From an uncultured Prevotellaceae bacterium (GTDB lineage: Bacteria > Bacteroidota > Bacteroidia > Bacteroidales > Bacteroidaceae), in the NCBI GenBank assembly GCA_902778535.1, contig CACYYG010000011.1, positions 62,001 to 126,000 on the forward strand: 64,000 nt of DNA, written 5' to 3'. Of the stretch, positions 15,779-23,202 are shown in pieces. The position numbers were made by a program, and so were the translations under genes. The notes beneath the pieces were generated by a model. The model worked only from the letters and a program-made list of their open reading frames with translations, was not told where the DNA came from and searched no databases. Every line of letters begins with the position of its first letter. Position 1 is the stretch's first letter.

Positions 15779-16546
15779 ATGAGATTTTTTGTGACTTTGA
15801 GCTATGACGGCACACGCTTTCACGGATGGCAGGTGCAGCCCAACGGCATTTCGGTGCAGGAGGAACTGCAGCGGGCGCTCTCGCTGCTGCTTCGTCAGGA
15901 AATCACCGTGACGGGTGCTGGGCGTACTGACACTGGTGTGCATGCACGCATGATGGTGGCGCATTTCGATTTTGATGGAAAGTGGAATGAGGAAAGTGGA
16001 CTGGACCTTGACTGCCGGCAACTGGCCTACAAGCTGAACAGACTCCTGCCACAGGACATCGCCGTTCAGCGCGTGGAATCCGTAGCCGATGACATGCACG
16101 CCCGCTTTTCGGCTATCGCGCGTACATATTATTATTATATACATACTTTCAAGTCGCCTTTTCTGCGTCATTACTCCTGCGAGCTGCACTACGATCTCGA
16201 TTTCGCGCTGATGAATCAGGCTGCTGCTATCCTGCTGGAGTATGAAGACTTTGGTGCCTTCTGCAAGAGCCATGCCGACGTGAAAACTACGCTCTGTCAT
16301 GTGATGAAGGCTGAATGGACAGAGACGGAGCCTGGCCAGTGGCGCTTCGAAATCAAGGCCAACCGGTTTCTGCGCAATATGGTGCGCGCTGTGGTGGGTA
16401 CGCTTGTCGAGGTAGGGCGCCATCGTCTGACGCTTGACGATTTCCGTCGCGTCATTGAGGGCAAGCGTCGCACTGAGGCCGGCGAGTCGATGCCCGCCAA
16501 AGCTTTGTTCTTAGAGAAGATAGAGTACCCGCAGTCCAAGTTGTAA
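15779..16546 (+). CDS. truA: tRNA pseudouridine synthase A
   Basis: The protein has 255 residues, normal for TruA. MRFFVTLSYDGTRFHGWQVQP is the standard start, and the catalytic Asp lies in GAGRTDTGVHARMM near residues 45-58. Further family blocks are HARFSAIARTYYYYI, FGAFCKSHADVKTT and RFLRNMVRAVVGTLVEVGR. It makes pseudouridine at positions 38-40 of tRNA. An in-frame extension upstream is encoded by 21-bp tandem repeats and lies upstream of the -7 box, so the start at 15779 is preferred. The EamA transporter follows 20 bp later. Confidence 0.93.
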   Translation: MRFFVTLSYDGTRFHGWQVQPNGISVQEELQRALSLLLRQEITVTGAGRTDTGVHARMMVAHFDFDGKWNEESGLDLDCRQLAYKLNRLLPQDIAVQRVESVADDMHARFSAIARTYYYYIHTFKSPFLRHYSCELHYDLDFALMNQAAAILLEYEDFGAFCKSHADVKTTLCHVMKAEWTETEPGQWRFEIKANRFLRNMVRAVVGTLVEVGRHRLTLDDFRRVIEGKRRTEAGESMPAKALFLEKIEYPQSKL

Positions 16547-16566
16547 TTCTAAATTCGTAATTAAAA

Positions 16567-17481
16567 GTGTGGTTAATCCTTGCGTTCCTTTCCGCTGCCT
16601 TCCTCGGCGTCTATGACTCGCTGAAAAAGAAGTCGCTCAAGGACAATGCTGTCCTGCCGGTTCTCTTCCTCAATACGCTGTTCTCGTCGCTTGTCTTCCT
16701 GCCGTTTATCATTCTCAGCCATAGCGGATTGCTGCAGGACGGCTCCATCTTTCATGTGGCGCAGGGAACGTGGGAGGAGCACCGCTATATCGTAGGCAAG
16801 GCACTCATCGTTTTGTCCAGTTGGGTGCTGGGCTATTTTGGTATGAAGCACCTGCCGCTCACCATCGTCGGCCCCATCAACGCCACCCGTCCTGTGATGG
16901 TGCTCATCGGTGCTCTGTTGCTTTTCGGCGAGCGCCTCAACCTGTGGCAGTGGGCGGGTGTGCTGCTTGCCGTTGCCTCGTTTTTCCTGCTCAGCCGAAG
17001 CGGACGCAAGGAGGGCATCGACTTCAAGCACGACCGCTGGATATATATGATTGTGGGTGCGGCGGTGCTGGGCGCGCTGAGCGGCCTTTACGACAAATAC
17101 CTCATGGCGCCTGTGAGCGAGGGTGGGGTAGGGCTCGACCGCATGATGGTGCAGTCGTGGTACAACATCTACCAGTGCTTCATGATGCTCGCCATGCTTC
17201 TGCTGCTCTGGTGGCCGAAGCGAAAGCACACCACGCCTTTCCGCTGGGATTGGGCCATCATCGGCATCAGCCTCTTCCTCTCTACCGCCGATTTCCTCTA
17301 TTTCTACTCCCTGTCGCTGCCATCGGCCATGATCAGCATTGTGTCGATGATTCGTCGCGGTTCCGTTGTCGTCAGCTTCGTTTGCGGCGCCCTCTTCTTC
17401 CACGAAAAGAACCTGCGTGCCAAAGTCGTCGACCTGGCTCTCGTGCTCTTGGGCATGCTGTGCCTCTACATCGGCAGCTGA
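16567..17481 (+). CDS. EamA-family transporter
   Basis: The protein has 304 residues with about ten hydrophobic segments in two five-helix halves, the EamA/DMT plan. Recognisable parts are FLSAAFLGVYDSLKKKSL at the start, the conserved end of the first half TIVGPINATRPVMVLIGALLLFGERL, and the equivalent second-half end SMIRRGSVVVSFVCGALFFHEK. It is an inner-membrane carrier of unknown substrate. The start is GTG at 16567, 20 bp after truA, which suggests co-transcription. The stop is followed by an AAAAAAGCTTTTTT palindrome at 17482-17494. Confidence 0.85.
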   Translation: MWLILAFLSAAFLGVYDSLKKKSLKDNAVLPVLFLNTLFSSLVFLPFIILSHSGLLQDGSIFHVAQGTWEEHRYIVGKALIVLSSWVLGYFGMKHLPLTIVGPINATRPVMVLIGALLLFGERLNLWQWAGVLLAVASFFLLSRSGRKEGIDFKHDRWIYMIVGAAVLGALSGLYDKYLMAPVSEGGVGLDRMMVQSWYNIYQCFMMLAMLLLLWWPKRKHTTPFRWDWAIIGISLFLSTADFLYFYSLSLPSAMISIVSMIRRGSVVVSFVCGALFFHEKNLRAKVVDLALVLLGMLCLYIGS

Positions 17482-17591
17482 AAAAAGCTTTTTTACAACT
17501 TTCTCTTGTACAAACTGTTCAATCAACAACTGCGGAAACTTGATTTGACAATTCTGCTTTCCGTGGCGATTTGTTAACAAAAGAAAATTTT

Positions 17592-17632
17592 AGTAACCAT
17601 GCGGGTTACTGTCAGTAACCCGCATGGTTACT
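17592..17632. repeat. 41-bp perfect palindrome with palindromic arms
   Basis: Two exact 20-bp inverted arms (AGTAACCATGCGGGTTACTG and its complement) around one base. Each arm is itself a GTAACC...GGTTAC hairpin, so a cruciform is possible. It could terminate truA/EamA transcription (TTTT follows). The rest of 17495-17823 holds no gene that I can support, only a short AAAGACACGAAGG-type tract near 17745-17772. Confidence 0.9.
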
Positions 17633-17823
17633 GTTTTGTCACAAAGCGTTATTTTGGCCTGAACAATATATAGAGTTTCTTTCTGCCTGCAACGTCGGTC
17701 AGTGGCACCGCCTGGATAGTCCATCATCTGCTGGCAGAAAAACTTTGTCACCTTCGTGTCTTTTGTGTTCAATTAACAACTACAGAAACTTTTGTACTTT
17801 TTTTTGAAAAAAGTGACAAAATA

Positions 17824-17855
17824 TTTGCGTGGTCGATGAAAATGTTATAATTTTG
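17824..17855 (+). promoter_or_regulatory. Promoter of the aromatic amino acid operon
   Basis: TTTG (17824-17827), 20 nt, TAATTTTG (17848-17855). The expected start point is near 17861, about 23 nt before the leader-peptide ATG. Confidence 0.75.
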
Positions 17856-17883
17856 CACGCTGTAACAACAAATAGAAAGCTAA

Positions 17884-17961
17884 ATGAACAAATTCAACGC
17901 ATATTTCTACTACTATTTTTACTTTGCAAGCAATTGTGAAGCGGTAGTTCGTATAAATTGA
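17884..17961 (+). CDS. Phe/Tyr-rich leader peptide of the aromatic operon
   Basis: A 25-codon ORF (ATG 17884, TGA 17959-17961) contains nine aromatic residues: Phe at 4, 8, 12, 14 and Tyr at 7, 9, 10, 11, 13. Residues 7-14 read YFYYYFYF without a break. It lies 23 nt after the expected transcription start and is followed by a terminator and then pheA. This is the structure of leader peptides that sense charged tRNA in attenuation; using both Phe and Tyr codons fits an operon that makes both precursors. It is not expected to have a function as a protein. Confidence 0.88.
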   Translation: MNKFNAYFYYYFYFASNCEAVVRIN

Positions 17962-18040
17962 AGATTGAAGATTGAAGATTGAAGATTGAAAATTGAAATA
18001 CAAGCCCCGCTTCACTGAAAGGTGAAAGTGGGGCGTTTTT
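17936..18040 (+). promoter_or_regulatory. Transcription attenuator before pheA
   Basis: GTGAAGCGG inside the leader ORF (17936-17944) is the exact reverse complement of CCGCTTCAC (18007-18015), which is the 5' arm of the terminator. The two pairings exclude each other: leader with 5' arm would be the antiterminator, 5' arm with 3' arm (18022-18034) the terminator. A ribosome held in the aromatic codons (17902-17925) would leave the leader segment free. Between them lies a run of ATTGAAG 7-mers (17957-18000) as a flexible spacer. Confidence 0.75.
18004..18040 (+). terminator. Attenuator terminator hairpin
   Basis: GCCCCGCTTCAC pairs with GTGAAAGTGGGGC (one G-U pair, one bulged A) around a six-base loop; GTTTTT follows. 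Confidence 0.85.
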
Positions 18041-18050
18041 AGTTAAGAAG

Positions 18051-18881
18051 ATGAAGAGAATAGCAATACAAGGCGAGACAGGCTCGTTTCACGACATCGC
18101 GGCACACCAGTTCTTTGCCGGCGAGCAGCTGCAGCTCATCTGCTGCCAGACCTTCGAGCAGGTCTATGAGGCCATCAGCCAGGATCCTACCATCATTGGC
18201 ATGGCTGCCATCGAGAACACCATCGCAGGGTCGTTGCTGCACAACTATGAGTTGCTGCGCGACTCTGGCACTACCGTCGTAGGCGAGCACAAGTTGCACA
18301 TTACACATTGCATCTGCTGTCTGCCTGAGGATTCGTGGGAGACCATCACGGAGGTACATTCTCATCCTGTGGCTCTGATGCAGACACGCCACTATCTTGC
18401 CCAGCATCCGCAGCTGCGCGTGGTGGAGGCCGACGATACTGCAGGTGCTGCGAAGATGATTGCCGAGGGTCATCACAAGGGCTGGGCAGCCATTTGTCAT
18501 GCCGATGCGGCGCGGCTCTATGGCTTGAAAGTGCTGGAGGACGGCATCGAGGACAACAAGCACAACTTCACCCGTTTCCTCGTATGCTGCAGGCCGCAGA
18601 AGGCCGACCTGCTGCGTCCGCTTGTGGAAACAAACAAGTCGAGCATTGTCTTTGCATTGCCTCACGAGGAAGGAAGCCTCTCGGCAGTTCTCGCCATCCT
18701 GTCGTTCTACAAAATCAATCTGACGAAGATTCAGTCGCTGCCCATCATCGGCCGCGAATGGGAATATCTGTTCTATGTGGATGTCACTTATAGTGATCTG
18801 ACCCGCTATCGTCAGGCCATTGATGCCATCATCCCTTTAACGCGTGATTTGAAAATATTAGGAGAATACAAAAGCGTATGA
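18051..18881 (+). CDS. pheA: Prephenate dehydratase
   Basis: The protein has 276 residues, normal for a monofunctional enzyme. The catalytic domain starts KRIAIQGETGSFHDIAA, has AAIENTIAGSLLHNYELL, and the essential TRF motif in HNFTRFLVCC. The ACT regulatory domain occupies about residues 200-276 with the Phe-binding region EEGSLSAVLAILSFYKINLTKIQSLPI. It converts prephenate to phenylpyruvate and is presumably inhibited by phenylalanine. The stop overlaps the aminotransferase start by 4 bp (ATGA), showing translational coupling. It is the first structural gene behind the Phe/Tyr attenuator. Confidence 0.95.
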   Translation: MKRIAIQGETGSFHDIAAHQFFAGEQLQLICCQTFEQVYEAISQDPTIIGMAAIENTIAGSLLHNYELLRDSGTTVVGEHKLHITHCICCLPEDSWETITEVHSHPVALMQTRHYLAQHPQLRVVEADDTAGAAKMIAEGHHKGWAAICHADAARLYGLKVLEDGIEDNKHNFTRFLVCCRPQKADLLRPLVETNKSSIVFALPHEEGSLSAVLAILSFYKINLTKIQSLPIIGREWEYLFYVDVTYSDLTRYRQAIDAIIPLTRDLKILGEYKSV

Positions 18882-20041
18882 TACAACCAGCAGAAAGACT
18901 CAACTTAGTGAGTGAATATTACTTCAGCCGGAAGCTGAAGGAGGTGGCTCAGCTTAATGCCGAGGGCAAAGACATCATAAGCCTGGCTATCGGCAGCCCC
19001 GACATGCCGCCGTCGGAGCAGACCATAGAAAAGCTGTGCGAGGTGGCCCGCCAGCCCAATGCCCACGGCTATCAGCCAACGATGGGCACGCTGGAGTTGC
19101 GTCAGGCTATGGCAGGCTTCTACAAGCGTTTTTACAATGTAAATCTCGACCCCGCGAAGGAGGTGCTGCCGCTGATAGGCTCGAAGGAAGGCATCCTGCA
19201 TGTCACGCTGGCCTTCGTCAATCCTGGCGACGAGGTGCTGGTGCCCAATCCTGGCTATCCCACCTATACCTCGCTCAGCAAGATTCTCGGCGCGAAGATT
19301 GTGAACTACAACCTGCGTCCTGAGAACGGCTGGCAGCCCGATTTCGACGAGTTGGAGAAGATGGATCTTACGCGTGTAAGGCTGATGTGGACCAACTATC
19401 CCAACATGCCTACAGGCGCTCCTGCCCGCATGGAGACCTACGAGCGTTTGGTGCGGTTCGCACAAGACCACCACATCGTCGTGGTGAACGACAATCCCTA
19501 CAGCTTCATCCTCAACGACAAGCCTCTCTCGCTCCTGCAGGTGCCTGGCGCCAAGGACTGCTGCATCGAGTTCAATTCGATGTCGAAGAGCCACAACATG
19601 CCAGGCTGGCGTGTGGGCCTCTGCGCCACCAATGCCGAGTTCATCACCTGGATTCTGAAGGTGCAGTCGAACATCGAGAGCGGTACTTTCCGAGGCATCC
19701 AGCTGGCTGCTGCCGAGGCCTACAACAACTCCGACGAGTGGCATCGCATGGCAAACATCGAGACCTATGCCCGTCGCCGCCAATATGCCGAGCAGATCAT
19801 GGATGTGCTGGGTTGCAAATACGACAAGAACCAGGTGGGCATGTTCCTCTGGGGCCGAATCCCTGACGCATATAACAATGTGGAAGACCTCACCGAGCGT
19901 GTCCTGCACGAGGCCCGCGTCTTCATCACTCCCGGCTTCATCTTCGGCTCCAACGGTGAACGCTACATCCGCATCTCCCTATGTGCTAAGGAAGAGAGTA
20001 TTCAGCAAGCACTTGGAAGAATTGAAGGATTGAAGGATTGA
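18878..20041 (+). CDS. Class I aminotransferase, probably aromatic
   Basis: The protein has 387 residues of the fold-type I PLP family. Motifs are GYQPTMGTLELRQAMAGFY, NPGYPTYTSLSKILGA, WTNYPNMPTGAPA, VVVNDNPYSFI, and the PLP lysine in SMSKSHNMPGWRVG, ending with the substrate-carboxylate Arg in RYIRISLCAKEE. In this operon it most likely makes phenylalanine and tyrosine from their keto acids; sequence alone does not exclude other amino acids. It overlaps pheA by 4 bp. Its last residues (RIEGLKD) are encoded by an 8-bp tandem repeat that continues past the stop. Confidence 0.9.
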   Translation: MIQPAERLNLVSEYYFSRKLKEVAQLNAEGKDIISLAIGSPDMPPSEQTIEKLCEVARQPNAHGYQPTMGTLELRQAMAGFYKRFYNVNLDPAKEVLPLIGSKEGILHVTLAFVNPGDEVLVPNPGYPTYTSLSKILGAKIVNYNLRPENGWQPDFDELEKMDLTRVRLMWTNYPNMPTGAPARMETYERLVRFAQDHHIVVVNDNPYSFILNDKPLSLLQVPGAKDCCIEFNSMSKSHNMPGWRVGLCATNAEFITWILKVQSNIESGTFRGIQLAAAEAYNNSDEWHRMANIETYARRRQYAEQIMDVLGCKYDKNQVGMFLWGRIPDAYNNVEDLTERVLHEARVFITPGFIFGSNGERYIRISLCAKEESIQQALGRIEGLKD

Positions 20042-20092
20042 AGAATTGAAGAATTGAAGGATTGAAGGATTGAAGAATTGAAGAATTGAAGT
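20021..20092 (+). repeat. Nine tandem octamers, left flank of the four-helix-bundle gene
   Basis: Nine 8-bp units from 20021 to 20092 read ATTGAAGG twice, ATTGAAGA twice, ATTGAAGG twice, ATTGAAGA twice and ATTGAAGT once. The aminotransferase stop codon (20039-20041) lies within the array. Confidence 0.95.
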
Positions 20093-20093
20093 T

Positions 20094-20444
20094 ATGAAAG
20101 AAATTGTTATTGCTAACTTGAGCCTTGACTTTGCACTTAGGATAGTTAAGCTATACAAATACCTGTGCGAGCAGAAAACAGAATATGTGATGTCAAAACA
20201 GTTGCTACGTAGTGGTACAAGTATAGGTGCAAACATAGCAGAAAGTGAACACGCACAAAGTTCGGCAGACTTCATCTCCAAGTTATACGTTGCCTTGAAA
20301 GAGGCCAATGAGTCCAAATACTGGATAACTCTTCTTACCAAAGCAAATTATTTGACAGAAATAGAATGTGAGTCTATTATGAAGGATTTGCGAATTATAA
20401 TAGGTACATTAGTAAACACTATAAAGAAAACTAAAGATAATTAA
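20094..20444 (+). CDS. Four-helix bundle protein (S23/bAvd-like)
   Basis: The protein has 116 residues and matches the four-helix-bundle family (TIGR02436 type) by its signature: LDFALRIVKLYKYL in helix 1, SKQLLRSGTSIGANIAES between helices 1 and 2, SSADFISKLYVALKEANESKYWI in helix 3 and a C-terminal helix with LRIIIGTLVNTIKK. Relatives occur as ORFs inserted into 23S rRNA genes and, as Avd, in diversity-generating retroelements; the role of stand-alone copies is not established. No reverse transcriptase or variable repeat is nearby. It sits between two aromatic-pathway genes, has no evident metabolic link to them and is flanked by inverted octamer arrays, which suggests insertion. Confidence 0.85.
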   Translation: MKEIVIANLSLDFALRIVKLYKYLCEQKTEYVMSKQLLRSGTSIGANIAESEHAQSSADFISKLYVALKEANESKYWITLLTKANYLTEIECESIMKDLRIIIGTLVNTIKKTKDN

Positions 20445-20466
20445 CAAGAATAGTTGAAATGAAGAA

Positions 20467-20498
20467 CTTCAATTCTTCAATTCTTCAATTCTTTAATT
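20467..20498 (-). repeat. Octamer array, right flank, inverted relative to the left array
   Basis: CTTCAATT three times (20467-20490) and CTTTAATT once (20491-20498); on the minus strand this is the same AATTGAAG word as the array at 20021-20092. Confidence 0.92.
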
Positions 20499-20507
20499 TT
20501 CCCAACT

Positions 20508-21572
20508 ATGGAACTGGAATTAGAGAAACTGAACCTGCCGAGCGACAATGAACGTCCCTTCGTGATTGCAGGCCCGTGCTCCGCAGAGACCGAGGAGCAA
20601 GTGATGAGAACAGCCCGTGAGCTGGCCATGAAAGGCTGCCATAACTTCCGTGCCGGCGTGTGGAAGCCCCGCACCAAGCCCGGTGGCTTTGAGGGCAACG
20701 GCGAGAAAGCGCTGCCCTGGATGCAGCAGGTGAAAAAGGAGACGAAGATGCTCGTCTCTACCGAGGTGGCCACGCCTGAGCATGTGGAGCTGGCCCTGAA
20801 GTACGACATCGACATCCTCTGGATTGGTGCACGCACCTCGGCCAATCCCTTCGCTGTGCAGGCACTGGCCGATGCGCTGCGGGGAGTCGACGTGCCTGTC
20901 TTCGTGAAGAATCCCGTCAATCCCGATCTGGAGTTGTGGATAGGTGCTTTGGAACGTATTAACCAGGCTGGAGTGAAGCGTCTCGGAGCCATTCACCGAG
21001 GCTTCTCCTCGTATGATAAAAAGATTTACCGAAACCTTCCTATGTGGCAAATTCCCATTGAGTTACGCCGTCGCATCCCTGAGCTTCCCATCATTAGCGA
21101 CCCCAGCCATATCGGCGGACGTCGAGAGCTCATTGCGCCGCTCTGTCAGCAGGCTATGGACCTGGGCTTCGACGGTCTCATTGTGGAGAGTCATTGCGAT
21201 CCCGACAAGGCTTGGAGCGATGCTTCACAGCAGGTAACGCCCGACGTGCTCGACTACATTCTCTCGCTCCTTGTCATTCGCGATGAGAACACCACAACCG
21301 AGGGCATCCACGAGTTGCGTAAGCAGATCGACGAACTCGACAACCAGCTCATGGAACTGCTGGCTAAGCGTATGCGCGTGTGCCGCGAGATTGGCCAATA
21401 CAAGCGTGAGCACAACATGACTGTTCTTCAGGCTTCGCGCTACAACGAGATTCTCAGCAAGCGCGGTGCCCAGGGTGCCCTCTGCGGTATGGGGCCTGAG
21501 TTCGTGGCTCATGTCTTCGAGAGCATCCACGAGGAAAGCGTCCGTCAGCAGATAGAAATCATCAACAAATAG
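20508..21572 (+). CDS. Bifunctional DAHP synthase / chorismate mutase
   Basis: The protein has 354 residues. Residues 1-260 form the DAHP synthase barrel of the KDPG/KDO8P-like class: FVIAGPCSAETEEQV, CHNFRAGVWKPRTKPGGFEG, STEVATPEHVE, WIGARTSANPFAVQ, KNPVNPDLELWIGAL, GAIHRGFS, PIISDPSHIGG and VESHCDPDKAWSD. From about residue 268 a chorismate mutase helix bundle begins (HELRKQIDELDNQLMELLAKRMRV, REIGQYKREHNM). It thus covers the first step of the shikimate route and the step from chorismate to prephenate; the fused mutase may mediate feedback by prephenate or chorismate. It is the last gene of the attenuated operon. Confidence 0.93.
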   Translation: MELELEKLNLPSDNERPFVIAGPCSAETEEQVMRTARELAMKGCHNFRAGVWKPRTKPGGFEGNGEKALPWMQQVKKETKMLVSTEVATPEHVELALKYDIDILWIGARTSANPFAVQALADALRGVDVPVFVKNPVNPDLELWIGALERINQAGVKRLGAIHRGFSSYDKKIYRNLPMWQIPIELRRRIPELPIISDPSHIGGRRELIAPLCQQAMDLGFDGLIVESHCDPDKAWSDASQQVTPDVLDYILSLLVIRDENTTTEGIHELRKQIDELDNQLMELLAKRMRVCREIGQYKREHNMTVLQASRYNEILSKRGAQGALCGMGPEFVAHVFESIHEESVRQQIEIINK

Positions 21573-21596
21573 CACCGGAAGCATCTCATTCACCAA

Positions 21597-21635
21597 TATT
21601 CCCGTTTCTGAACACATCGCTCGGAAACGGGAATA
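21597..21635. terminator. Hairpin between convergent genes
   Basis: TATTCCCGTTTC and GAAACGGGAATA form a 12-bp stem between the DAHP synthase stop and the stop of the convergent gene at 21646. The following T run is weak. Confidence 0.65.
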
Positions 21636-21645
21636 CTGTTATGTG

Positions 21646-22842
21646 CTACTCTTCAGCCCCTGAGTCTTCTTTTCCCAATTCATTGACAAACTGCCAGTCG
21701 GTGCGCTTGAAGTCCTCGGTAGAAATTTGCCATTCCGGGTCGGGCATGTACCACCACCTCGATTCAAAGTAGCGCTGCAGATTCCTGTCGCTGAACACAT
21801 ATCCGCGGTTTGCGTAGGGCAGGTTACGGCAGATGCGCTTATACAGTTTGCGCACCTCCTCGTCGTTGCGGGGTTCGCGGCCATAGCAGGCTTTGAAGTC
21901 GACGTTCTCGGTGGGAAAGATGCTGGCTGCGCGGTCGTAGAACGAGCCGATGTCGAAATCGTCCTTTTCCATCGCCACCAGGTCGGCTGAGCGGATGCAC
22001 ATATTCTCCTTCGGCTTGAAGTTAGTGACATGACATTCCACCGTGCCGTTGCGTAGTGTCACCTCGGTATAGTGCTGGTCAAAGGCAGTACCCGTTCGCA
22101 CCTTTCCTTTGCCCTCGGTGACTTTGAACGGCTTGCGCGAGAACACATCATCGTTGAGATAGAAATGCTTGGCGGTGTTGACGGCACGTATTCGCAGGGT
22201 GAAATCGTCTACCTGATGGTTGGCCCAGCGTGTGCAGGGAGTGAGCCAGTAGGGAATCTCGAAACTGCGATAGACGCCATTCGACATGATGAACGTATAA
22301 GTGTGGTGTACCACCGAGGGACCTGGCTCGAAACGGGCATCGAAATAGTAGCCGTAGGCAATGTCTGTGATGGTGTCACGCCCGTTGGTGAGCGAAGCGC
22401 CCATCTCGTCCATAGGGCCGTCGTTGGTAGGATGCCACTTGCGCATGTCCAGTGGATTGAAGTCGGTAGGCTCGTCATCAGTTGAGCCGTAGATGACAGC
22501 ATTCTTGTAGTTCAGCTGCTTGCCGTTCATAGTAACGGTGAAGTCCTTGATGCTGGGATGGATGCCCTGTGGCGAGAATGCATCGCCGGTCATGTAGGGC
22601 AGGCTGGCTTCGAAGCCCATAGTGATGGTACGGGCATTTCCCTTGTTCAGCAGCTCGTAGTACACGTCGACGTGGGCACAGCCGTCGTCGCCAATGCCGA
22701 TGGTCAGCACCTCCTTCGTGATAGAGATATGGTTTTCCTGTACAGGCACCAGATTGTTGCCGCTTACGTAGTAAACCCCGTCGTTGGCCCAGCCTATACA
22801 TGCCAGCAGCGCGACAATCAGCGTCAAAAACACTTTTTTCAT
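21646..22842 (-). CDS. Secreted DUF4424/YARHG-like protein
   Basis: The protein has 398 residues with a signal peptide (MKKVFLTLIVALLACIGWA). The body has the layout of DUF4424-type proteins (NNLVPVQENHISITKEVL, VDVYYELLNKGNARTITMGFEA). The C-terminal part carries a YARHG-like segment, CRNLPYANRGYVFSDRNLQR, followed by YFESRWWYMPDPEW. It is presumably periplasmic or surface-located; the function is unknown. It is transcribed against the aromatic genes and lies between the DAHP synthase and tyrA, so it interrupts what is a continuous aromatic operon in related bacteria as I recall them. Confidence 0.75.
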   Translation of the reverse strand: MKKVFLTLIVALLACIGWANDGVYYVSGNNLVPVQENHISITKEVLTIGIGDDGCAHVDVYYELLNKGNARTITMGFEASLPYMTGDAFSPQGIHPSIKDFTVTMNGKQLNYKNAVIYGSTDDEPTDFNPLDMRKWHPTNDGPMDEMGASLTNGRDTITDIAYGYYFDARFEPGPSVVHHTYTFIMSNGVYRSFEIPYWLTPCTRWANHQVDDFTLRIRAVNTAKHFYLNDDVFSRKPFKVTEGKGKVRTGTAFDQHYTEVTLRNGTVECHVTNFKPKENMCIRSADLVAMEKDDFDIGSFYDRAASIFPTENVDFKACYGREPRNDEEVRKLYKRICRNLPYANRGYVFSDRNLQRYFESRWWYMPDPEWQISTEDFKRTDWQFVNELGKEDSGAEE

Positions 22843-22887
22843 GGTATTTCAGATATAATGAAAGATTATAAGTCGTGAAAAACAATG

Positions 22888-22895
22888 CAAAGATA
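22888..22895 (-). promoter_or_regulatory. -7 box for the gene at 21646-22842
   Basis: TATCTTTG on the minus strand, 45 nt upstream of the ATG. I see no good -33 TTTG at the usual distance. Confidence 0.5.
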
Positions 22896-23037
22896 CAATT
22901 TTTTTCCAAATCGAAGCCTTTTAAGGAATCTTTTTTTCATTTATAGAATATTTTTCAACTAGGGCAGGGGCAGTATCTTTTTGCAAAGACATCTTGGTAC
23001 ATAAAAATGGACACCCTATCAGAGAAATATGAAACTT

Positions 23038-23071
23038 TTTGCAGTTGTTTGAGTATTATTCTGTACCTTTG
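23038..23071 (+). promoter_or_regulatory. Promoter upstream of the retropepsin-like gene
   Basis: TTTG (23038-23041) and TACCTTTG (23064-23071), with a spacer of 22 nt, longer than usual. The leader to the ATG at 23203 is about 125 nt and contains a 26-codon ORF (23089-23169, MPKPKGTISSTAGRF...) in the same frame as the gene and closed by TAA. I see no other feature in 22896-23202. Confidence 0.55.
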
Positions 23072-23202
23072 TAGCCATTCTCCGACCTATGCCCAAGCCT
23101 AAGGGTACAATTTCCTCTACAGCAGGACGCTTTCAGCGTACTGTTATTGGGGCTTGTAGATTTTACTAACAAGAAGTTATTATCGATGATAGAAACACCA
23201 CA

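Larger units (their letters stand above)
20021..20498 (+). mobile_element. Candidate cassette: four-helix-bundle gene between inverted octamer arrays
   Basis: The gene at 20094-20444 is enclosed by arrays of one 8-bp word in opposite orientation, inside an otherwise coupled biosynthetic operon. No transposase, target duplication or att site is visible, so mobility is an inference. Confidence 0.4.

Noticed and set aside
20094-20444. Diversity-generating retroelement (Avd-like protein)
   Set aside because: No reverse transcriptase, template repeat or variable repeat is present nearby.
20021-20498. CRISPR array
   Set aside because: The repeats are 8 bp without unique spacers. No array with 24-40 bp repeats and spacers and no cas gene was seen anywhere in the window.
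22999-23104. 31-codon frame starting MDTLSEKYETF upstream of the retropepsin
   Set aside because: It runs through the promoter boxes and has no coding character.
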